Made by a program: the position numbers and the translations under genes. A stretch of 64,000 bases of DNA from Agelas oroides (Eukaryota > Porifera > Demospongiae > Agelasida > Agelasidae). The stretch covers positions 329,001-393,000 of the forward strand of contig OX422191.1 in the NCBI GenBank assembly GCA_949130485.1. Direction: 5' to 3'. This document shows positions 55,613 through 64,000 of this stretch, in pieces. Under the pieces are notes generated by a model, which searched no databases, was not told the DNA's origin, and saw only the letters and a program-made list of their open reading frames with translations. How positions within the stretch are numbered: the first letter of the stretch is position 1; each line of letters opens with the position of its first letter.

Positions 55613-57850
55613 TTAGGGAGTCTTTGAACAAATGCATGGTAGCCTTTGCTTTTTGCTTGGCCTTCGTTTGTATCCTAGACATTTCCAGTGGTACCAGCGG
55701 GTACACAGGTCACAACCAACCCACAGATTGTCCTCCCCCTCTTGAAATTTCTGCTTGCACACTTGGCACTGGTCTTCGTCTATAGCTAGAATGGAATAGG
55801 AAATATTCTTTAACATACAAGTTGAAAGAGCTTGACTGTTATGGTATATACCTAAATCTTGATGACCTGTCTGTCTTTGTTTGGCAACTCTCAGTGACTG
55901 CCGCTTTGAAAGTGTCTTCAGAAATTCATTAACTTCTATAAGAAATGAGGCAAAGAACATCAAAGATTGTAGTACATAATGGTGGTAACACTGTATACAC
56001 ACCAACAGCTCTCCTTGACATGCGGATTCCTGGGACACTCAGTTGTTTCTTCCTTAGCAAGCGGTAGCATTTTAGTGGAGTGCTTACAGAAGGAAGGGAA
56101 TGTTGATGGCGCTGTTTACACTTATGCAGCAAACGTCTATTTCCCGGTGACAATGACAGATGATAAATGGCACGAGCCTGGTAATCATCATCACCTATGC
56201 AGAATATTCAATACATAATCATGTGCTATGGAAGTAGACCTAGTTATTGGCTGCATGATGATAAACAAAAACTTTTGTAGCAACACAAATTGTGATATAT
56301 TGTTCCTACAGTCTATTTAGTGAGGTGACAAAGACATTTACATGGTAAGTACTTACATGACTGTGTCAGGACATGGCCATGAGTGATGTTAGCCTCCTTG
56401 CGTTTAGCAACTGTTTAAAAATTGAAATGACTGTGAATATCTGTTGACAATATTACAATGACATTTCTCAGCAAACCTGGCATAACAGCGCCACTGAACA
56501 ATGTACGCTTGCATGCCACACCCTTATCGCTTTCATTCCCTGTAGCTAAAAGCAAAAAGCAACACCATAGTGCACACAATTAAGTGTTGGAAAAAGGAAA
56601 ATTCACCTGTGTCTTCCATGGACATCTTTTGCAAACTTTCAGATGTTGCCTCACCAACTGGGAGCACACTGGCTGCACCAATTGATACAGAATGAACAAC
56701 TAGTGGGCTGACTGATATAGTTGGATAGTGAGTTTCAGGAAGAAGAGGTGATTGATCAGGATTGGGGCTGTTGTGGATCAACACTGGTGTGCCACTGATG
56801 GAGCAAGCTCCAGGGGTAATAGAACCTATATACATACATTATAAATGTGAGAAAGAAGTGATGAATTTGTATAATTATGCATGACAATGTGAACAGCTTA
56901 CCTTGTTTCCTTTTCTTTTTGTTTCTCTTGCTCTTCTTTTTCTTCTTCTTTGCTGCAGTGTACATTCAAGGAAATGAAGATTTTTAATTTTATTTCCTTT
57001 TTTTTTAATGAGCCTAACTGCACCCCAAGTGGATAGAAAATGGTAACCTGAATGCAGATGAATTGAATGCAGGTGGATAAATCAGCTTGTCCTGTCATAA
57101 ATAAGTCATCAAGCTAACCCACTAGCTACGCATAGTGTGGAAGCCTAGCTAGATTAGGGCAAAAGTGGAACAGGGAACGGGGAATCAGGGTTAGGTGCAC
57201 AACCCAGCTTCCAACAATAAGCATAGCCATTGCATGTAGAGTGAAATGAAGCTTACATGAACACTGTCTAAGACCAACAACAGGTGCTAATTGGTGGTAA
57301 TTGAAGCCATGTATAGGCGAGATGATACAAAGGAAGCCAACTAGCTGGGCAGAAGATGGCCATGCTACTGATTTATATCTGAGTTGTGTGTGAATATAAC
57401 ATTCAACCATAAGTATACCTTTCAATTCATGACAGCATGATGTAAATTCCCAAAGTCCAGTGCTTGAGTCTGGATGTAAAGGTAGATTCTTGAAATGAAC
57501 AGATTACTGTAAATAAGTTTATGGATGTCATGTATACCTTCCATGTTGTCGTCTTCTTGTATTGTGAAGTGCACTTCATGCACTACAGTAAAATGTAGTA
57601 CATCACTCATTTTGCATAGATGATTTTCATTATTTATACCTGATTTTTCAGCTGTGGCATGATCAGGACTCACTCCTAAAGAGGGTGAACATGCATGCAA
57701 TTGTAGATATTGGAGGCCTGTTGTATATATCCTGTACTATACATCACTGTCATATATACCTTCAACCTCATCATCCTGTAAGTCTGGTGTCATCTTCTGC
57801 CCATCCTGAAGCACGTCAAAGATCTCCTGTGGGAATTCATCAGCAGGAAC
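55613..57850 (-). CDS. PHD-finger protein, multi-exon (partial model)
   Basis: The last exon, 55613-55779, encodes a C-terminal PHD-type zinc finger with cysteines in 'CQVC', 'CDLC', the 'WYHWKC' His/Cys pair and 'CIC', ending 12 residues later. Upstream on the same strand are several short candidate exons: a helical piece with 'EFLKTLSKRQSLR' near 55870-55935, a Ser/Pro-rich piece at about 56605-56825, a strongly basic Lys-rich piece at about 56905-56955 (nuclear signal-like), and acidic pieces at about 57530-57600 and 57765-57840 ('EIFDVLQDGQKMTPDLQDDE'). PHD fingers usually read histone tails. Whether these exons belong to one gene, or form the end of the NTPase-like gene at 57890-61144, is unresolved. 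Confidence 0.55.
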
Positions 57851-57889
57851 ACACACACAAGTCAAACATCGAACGCTACCCTCATCATT

Positions 57890-60800
57890 TCAGTCGATCA
57901 TCGTCTTGGCGGACCCAACAACATTAAAATATTGCTTCTTGCGGGTGTCGCATCTTGGGTGGCCACGTAGTCTTTGGCGGATTTTACTTTCTCCATCATG
58001 CTGGATGTTGTACTTATCAATTGCTCGCACAAACTCCTTGAGGCTGATAGCAACGCCTTGATATTGTGTCTTGTCAGCTGTTGATGGATGACCAGTGTGA
58101 GTTGTGTAGGACACACTAGGGTTGACAACCTGCAATACCTGTGAAACAGTCAAATTTAACACTGAGCCTCACTTATAGAATGTGATCATGGTTACCTCTG
58201 AAAGGGGGGCAGCTTGTACAAATGCCAATGTTAGAGCTCCCAGTGTCATCTCTTTAGGAGCTCGCTGGCCCTGCAACTCGAGCACCTCGGGAGCAATGAC
58301 CTCTTCAGAGCATACTGGGTTGCCAGTCTTGATTCCAGTTTCCCAACAGCACTCGTAAGGACACTGTCCCGCATGTTGCAGACAGTGTCCTCATCAACCC
58401 CTTCAAGCCATTTCCCAACAGCAAGGAGCTTGGGGAATGCTGCTGGAGCATCCTGCAGCAATTGGTGAAGCACCCTAAGCTCCACGTGGGATGCTTGAAA
58501 TTTGAAGGGGATTAACACTGCTCGCACAAGGTACCTGTGTAAACAGTGGTGTATGGCACAGGGTGAAAAGGGAAACAAAATGTGATATTTCATTGGCTTT
58601 TGCCCGCATATCCCATTTAGGATACAGCATGCTTATCAAACATTTGGCTGTATATCCTATACAGGATATGTGTATAACAGCCATTAAAATATTATGTATA
58701 CAAGGCAATGCATTCTTCATCCAGTAAGAAGACAACAAAATTGTTTTGAATTGATCTACAAAGAGTACCTGGCCTCAGCAAGGGATAACTGTTCCATGAC
58801 GTGTTCATTCGCTGTTATTAGTGGTGTGCATCGTGCATGGAACTGGCGGTGCTCAGTTCCCATTCCTGCCCCACCAAACGCATTGATCAGGAACTGTTTC
58901 ACCAGCTCTACATTCTCAGGATCGTCGTATGCAAATGGCAATGCCCCGCTAAGGTACCTTCTGGCCATACTGTCAGTTAGGCATGTTTGATACCCCTTAG
59001 GGTAATTGCAGCAGGCTGCCAGAGATAGCTTCACAGCAATACTCTTGCCTCGACTGACCTGTCCATATGCTATGTGGATTGCCACAGATCCACACATGGT
59101 CTGGATACTCTCATAGCATAGAGAGAGGACAGCACCGCCTATACATATAAAGTAATTTCCAATATAAATTACTTGATTGTCTTTTGGATTATGCAGGATC
59201 TGTAATTTTAGTATACTGACACTCACTTAGCATTAATACAGCACTGATAAAATTATCACCACACGCTCCATACATGCCCTTCAAAACCCTCCTTAGTGGT
59301 GGACATTTGGAAAGGTGCTGAGTGGGGCAGAGATTTTGTCCACATGGAGTTTCCGAAGAATCTCTGGGATCCAAACGTATTCTTGCTGCTCAACAGGGAT
59401 TAGGGTCCCATCACTGCTGAACTGCAGCTCTGGCCCAATGACGATTACGTCCGAACCAGGTTGTCGCCCAGTGCATGTAACTGGTTTATACTGAGTGACA
59501 CCTGAGTCATCAGATTCAGAATCAGAACCTGTTGAACTAAACATTGAAACAATGCAGTATTGTAAATTTTGTCACTTGCAAGTATACTAGTAATCAAAGG
59601 TATATATGGAGTCAGACAAGTTTTTGTTCCAATTTGTTAATATAATGTTATAGGAATAAGAAGAAGAAGGAAAATAATATCGTGGAGTTATAATTGTTTT
59701 GTGGAAATTTAATAAGGACTGCTACATAACAATGCAGGAAATGACATCATGCATTCGTAATAATGTGGTTCAAGAAGAATTAAAATTTGAATGATTTCAA
59801 GTGTGAATGATGGTGTGTGGATTTTACCCACTGGCAGTGGTGGTGTAACTAGGGTGCATACATTGGTGTGGCTTTAATATGAAAGTGTACAAAGCAAGTG
59901 AATGTAGGGGGGTCTGGGGGCATGCTCCCTGAGGAAAATTTTGATATCTAGCTATATGCTCTGAGATGGTTGCTTCTGAGACTGCCTTTACTCATTCTTG
60001 AGAAAGTACATTTTCTGTTGCTGAGGGTCTGCTGTGAAGCTCTTTTTATAGCTGAACAGCATCTCATTGCAAGACGGACGGGACTCCAACGTTGAAGCAG
60101 CCATCTAAAGTCAAGCACTAGATCGCCTAGGAACGATGCATGCGTGCATTATTATGTCACGCACAATCAGCCACTCCTACGTGGCACTTTAGTTAATTGA
60201 ACTATATGACCGAACCCTTGGATACACTGCTGCCCACTGCATGGGTAATGTATGTACTAGTTTGTATTATACCTGCAGGTGAAGTAAACCATCTTTAATG
60301 GCCTGTAAGTCTTTCCATTGCTGTAAACTTACTGTAAACGACTCAAAGTTTAAAGTTTATTAAAGTTTACAGCAATGGAAAGACTTACAGGCCATTAAAG
60401 ATGGTTGACTTTTAATGCAGTACTGCAAATAGCCACAACAATATTTTAGTATTGCTGCAATTTGCAGTGGTGCAGTGCAGCAATGCACTTAGTAAAATGT
60501 CAAATCTGTGTTCATCATGCACTGCCCAATTACAATTTATCACGCCCATTTGGGCAGTGATACCCCCATATTTTAGGCATAGGAATAAAGATCAACAATT
60601 TAACCATAGTAACCATAGTAGGTACTGCAATCATCCTTCGCAAAAACAGCTCATGCATGTGCTTGGCGGAATATACAGACCTAGCTATACAACTAGGCAT
60701 AAAACTTCAAAACTTACAACAGTTCCTCCCATTTCTGCATCAGCATTTCCTTGATCTGAGAGGGTGACAACTGACAGCTTAGTACGCTGTCGGGCATTGC

Positions 60801-61144
60801 AGCTCCCAGTGTTGCGCGCAGTTGGTCACTATTGCAGATGTGGTACCACGGCAGGAAACACGATCTGAATATCAGATTACCATGGACAGTAATGCAAGTA
60901 TCGAGCAGTTGTAAAGACAGTGTATTGCGGACACTGACCCTTCTGTAATTCTCTTCCCACTCGGTTGCGTCACCTTCACAATGAAGCCGGCGTAATCTGG
61001 AAGCTGTTCTGGACTGCGCACAAACTTAGTGAACTTCATTGCGAAATTAGTCAAAGGAACGAATCTTCTACTCTCTCCTTTCCCCTTCCAGTATCCCATG
61101 CGAGAATCGTACTGCACAAGTTCCTTCCCCATGTCGATCAACAC
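57890..61144 (-). CDS. P-loop NTPase-like protein, probably decayed
   Basis: Likely exons on the minus strand: 60939-61144, 60718-60864, 59227-59536, 58769-59138, about 58195-58530, and 57890-58140; most joins agree in phase. The first exon has 'FVPLTNFAMKFTKFVRS', the fourth the P-loop 'AYGQVSRGKSIAV' followed by 'GALPFAYDDPENVELVKQFL', 'INAFGGAGMG' and 'TPLITANEHVMEQ', reminiscent of helicase/primase-type ATPases seen as uncharacterised proteins in sponges and cnidarians. I cannot name the family. In at least two places the protein-like frame changes inside an exon, so this copy looks non-functional or the sequence has errors. It is on the same strand as, and just downstream of, the transposase-like gene at 61320-63964. 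Confidence 0.5.
59545..60710. other. Intron of the NTPase-like gene
   Basis: No exon seen. It contains an inverted repeat at 60287-60406 and otherwise unremarkable A/T-rich sequence. Confidence 0.5.
60287..60406. repeat. 120-bp inverted repeat
   Basis: 'aaccatctttaatggcctgt' and its complement bracket a 30-base loop; the arms are about 45 bases and perfect or nearly so ('aagtctttccattgctgtaaac' is included, partly quoted). A likely miniature hairpin element. Confidence 0.8.
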
Positions 61145-61319
61145 ACTAGGAAACTGAACAGCGCACGTCTAGACCCGCCGACAAGCCGTACCATCTCAAT
61201 CTGCGCATGCGCAATAGTCACGCCTATAAGTATGAATAAACCACTTTTCAACTTCACCGGGGAATAAATTATGCGGTTAAATGTGTACAAACAAGAAACA
61301 CAAGTATAAGAAATAACAG

Positions 61320-63964
61320 TTATGGTTTCTTAGGCAGAATGGGTTTACGACCAAACTGATAGCATCTAGCAGTGTACAGATTACGTCTCAGCACCATTCG
61401 GTGCAAATAAAACAAGTGGTGATTCTTAGTCATTGAACATAATATGCGCTTATATCTACCAACCCATGCAAAAGTCTGTTCTCCACTTTGGGTATTGAAG
61501 TGGGGATGAGTTTCCTTAAACTGAAGTGGACTAAACTGTTCCCTACAAGTTGCACTGATGTGGTTTGGAAAATGAAACACATCAATGATTTTCTGTACGT
61601 TCATCCACAGTTTGTTGTATGTAGGTGGAAGCGGCAAGGGCTTTCGAGTGATCCTCATCTTCTCTACATTGCAGATGTTGTCATAAGCTACAGTGATTGC
61701 AGGGAGATTGGATGGACCACCTAGTGCCTTAACAAGAGAAAGCAACCACTGCAGCAGAATAAGAAACACCTGCATGGGATGGTGACTCTGACCTGTTAGT
61801 AAAGGAAATTAAACAAAAAAAATTTACTTGTGCCCCATCAAGTACACCTATACAGTGATGATGAATACATAAATTCGTAAGCACATGCATAGTCACAAGT
61901 TGCCTGATCATATTCTCCCATAACAATTGTAAAGTGTGAGGGCATAACACAGGTGAGAGGTGGTAACATATTAGACCTCATGCTGTTGCTGTTAACCACA
62001 CAAAGAAGTGCAAATTTATTGTCTTACTGGTGCAAACTAGCTTATCCTTTAAGAAGCCAAACACAGACTAACAAGTTCTGGTAGCCTGGTTCCCAGGACT
62101 CTCACATGCTTGACATACCACGTACACTTAAACAGAGGGTCCTTACTTGTATAGTGGTTGCCACGTATCAATATGCCCACCTCCCCTGACAACAAACTGA
62201 TGGCCTCGGGACCACATCCGCAGGGTACTGCGTCCACCAGTATCTTTTCTGCACATCTGCTCATCAGTACTTACTGCATCGTTGTCAGCAATTTTAGGAT
62301 ATTGCCCAACTAGCACATGAGTTCCTAGAAACAACATTACAAGTGTCTTATAAGTTTGTCTAAAGAGCAATCACAAGCAGTACATATATTTCAGGCTTAC
62401 CATGCATAGAATATAGTACATCATGTACCTTGAGATGCAGCGGCAGATTGCTCCACGGGTACAGTGGATGAAGGCAACTGACGGATAGCAGCTTCCACTT
62501 GATCAGAAGCAACATTTGACTCACAAAGAGGGTCATCATCTGGAGGGTTATCAGTTTCAAGTAAAAACTAAGTAAAGTTCAGTACAGTTATGTCTCACAC
62601 CTGTTTTGAGTGCATGGCAGTAGTGCAGGAATTCTTTCAGCCCTGTTGGAACGTGATGGGCCTCTTTCTCTAGGAGACTACAGTGATCTTTACAGAAGGC
62701 TTTCCCACGGAGAGGAGATGCAGTGCATACATCTGGCAACGAAAGTGTAAGTCCACCTGCAGTAGTCTGATGTGTGTTACAAGTAAGTTGCAATATACTT
62801 AGTGCAAGGTGTACAAACTATAGCTAACCATATATACCTCAACGCGATACATGCAGTGGGGGAAGTTAACTTTCCAGATTCCGTCAGTTACCCAGAGTGT
62901 TCCACAACCTATAGTTTGAGATGAACTAAATGACACTTCTATGCACACACATAAAAGGGAGGCTCTGTGGCCACTATTTTTGTTAATTTCTAGACATAAA
63001 TTGCACTTCAGTCTTGGCTTTTTGTTATGCGTATCGGTACAATCAAATTACTATCTAAGCAGACGAAAGCATTGTGGAAAATGAGGTCTGGACACACCAC
63101 CATCTAGTCTCAGTCCCAGACCCGCAGCAAGACCTCCACATGTACCATACTGAGGGTCCGGGGAAAAAACTTTAAAAAAACCCCACCAAAATAGTATGGC
63201 GAAGCCACTATGTACCGGCTGTGTAAACAGGGTGGTTGCATGCTGAATACAGATTACATCTGCCAGCATGCTCAGAGGAGGTCCGACACTAGTGATGTCA
63301 TATACATCAACACGTGATCCTGATTGTCAAGTTAATTGCTAACCTCCTGCATTCCATTGCTTCAAGGACGATTTCTTGGCATCAGAAGCTTCTAGCGTAC
63401 TGGGTTCACTCGGGTTGGGGGGTATTTTCAACCATACTGAAGCTGTCTATTAGGTCGAGATCGATCACTGCCGTTCATCTGGCTCTCAACAGCCACAAGA
63501 ATGCTGTTTGGAGGTCACACAGGCATGCAATGTTACTTCTGACTGGCGAGACACTTTCAGCATCACGAAAACCCCCCTAAACCCATCTTGATCTTTGCCG
63601 CACAGCGTTTCCAATTGTTGTATTGAGTCCTTGGAATGTTCATTAATGCATAGCGCATGTGATAGTGTCGCACCTCCTCTGAGCATGCTGACCACAAACA
63701 GGAAATGGAGTAAATTTTTAAGTTGCAGCTCTCTTTAAATCTTCACTAACCTCTTTCCTTGCATCCTTTGAAACACTTAGGATGAGGGTAGAGTGAAACC
63801 CGTCTAGCTTCCTCTACTCGCTCGAAACAATTCTCCCTGTCACTGTTCAACTTGAAACAGTAGTCATCCAATCCAATTCTGTGTAACTCCAGTTCCAGTT
63901 CTCCATTATAAAACATTTCGCCAACTAGTTCTGGAGTGATTTCTGCAAAATGGCGTAGACACAT
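61320..63964 (-). CDS. Transposase-like protein with cysteine cluster (KDZ-like), 5' end outside window
   Basis: Candidate minus-strand exons, from 5' to 3': about 63755-63964 ('LHRIGLDDYCFKLNS'), 62826-62900 ('VTDGIWKVNFPHCMYRVE'), about 62600-62780 ('CTASPLRGKAFCKDHC', a Cys/His cluster), about 62410-62545, 62147-62325 ('SRGHQFVVRGGGHIDTWQP'), and about 61320-61787. The last has 'VAYDNICNVEK', 'HFPNHISATCREQF', 'NTQSGEQTFAWVGRYKRILC' and 'HHLFYLHRMVLRRN'. The combination of a cysteine cluster with a YDN...H..C...E.TF pattern resembles Kyakuja-Dileera-Zisupton transposases, an inference from memory of the family. The final two exons do not join in one frame by any splice pair I could find, so the copy may be decayed. 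Terminal repeats were not found. Confidence 0.5.
63273..63441. repeat. 170-bp dispersed repeat, inverted partner of 19977-20146
   Basis: Reverse-orientation copy of 19977-20146. It falls between minus-strand exons of the transposase-like gene. Nature unknown. Confidence 0.65.
63442..63745. other. Intron sequence without recognised features
   Basis: Short overlapping open frames on both strands without domains; nothing else seen. Confidence 0.4.
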
Positions 63965-64000
63965 TTATTGATGAGATGTTTTTGATCCTTAAGATTGCTT

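Overview
The window reads as nuclear DNA of an early-branching animal, most likely a demosponge. It is intron-rich and repeat-rich, with GT-AG introns, a death-domain plus ankyrin gene family in which each ankyrin repeat has its own phase-0 exon, a metazoan-type phosphopantothenate-cysteine ligase gene, and Penelope-like, BEL/Pao and many palindromic DNA elements. The species call is inference from gene style; nothing in the sequence names it.

Layout. 1-10180: introns or upstream sequence of ankyrin gene 1, made of a repeated intron unit that has received a Penelope-like fragment (526-1717) and a nearly whole BEL/Pao LTR element on the minus strand (2988-9104, 5-bp target duplication, 196-bp LTRs differing at about 3 positions). 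10181-25995: ankyrin gene 1 (+), nine exons visible, 5' end not found. 26000-28700: a large foldback element and other non-coding repeats. 28730-31822: complete eight-exon PPCS gene (-). 33574-49772: ankyrin gene 2 (+), complete from a death-domain exon to the terminal exon, 789 residues as I join it. 49773-54603: second copy of the gene 1 downstream segment, including PPCS exons 3-8 only. 54603-54643: an abrupt junction that looks like a cloning linker. 54840-55435: higher-order tandem repeat. 55613-63964: minus-strand exons of a PHD-finger protein, a P-loop NTPase-like protein and a transposase-like protein with a cysteine cluster; all or part may be a decayed mobile element.

How it fits together. 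The unit [death-domain/ankyrin gene then convergent PPCS] was duplicated, giving gene 1 + PPCS copy 1 and gene 2 + truncated PPCS copy 2. Within each ankyrin gene, exons plus flanking intron were further amplified in tandem, so introns align with each other and some units have lost their exon. Death-domain/ankyrin proteins are generally adaptor or receptor-like signalling proteins; PPCS is a housekeeping enzyme of coenzyme A synthesis. Exon joins were made by eye from splice sites, phase and family similarity, without transcripts or database searches.
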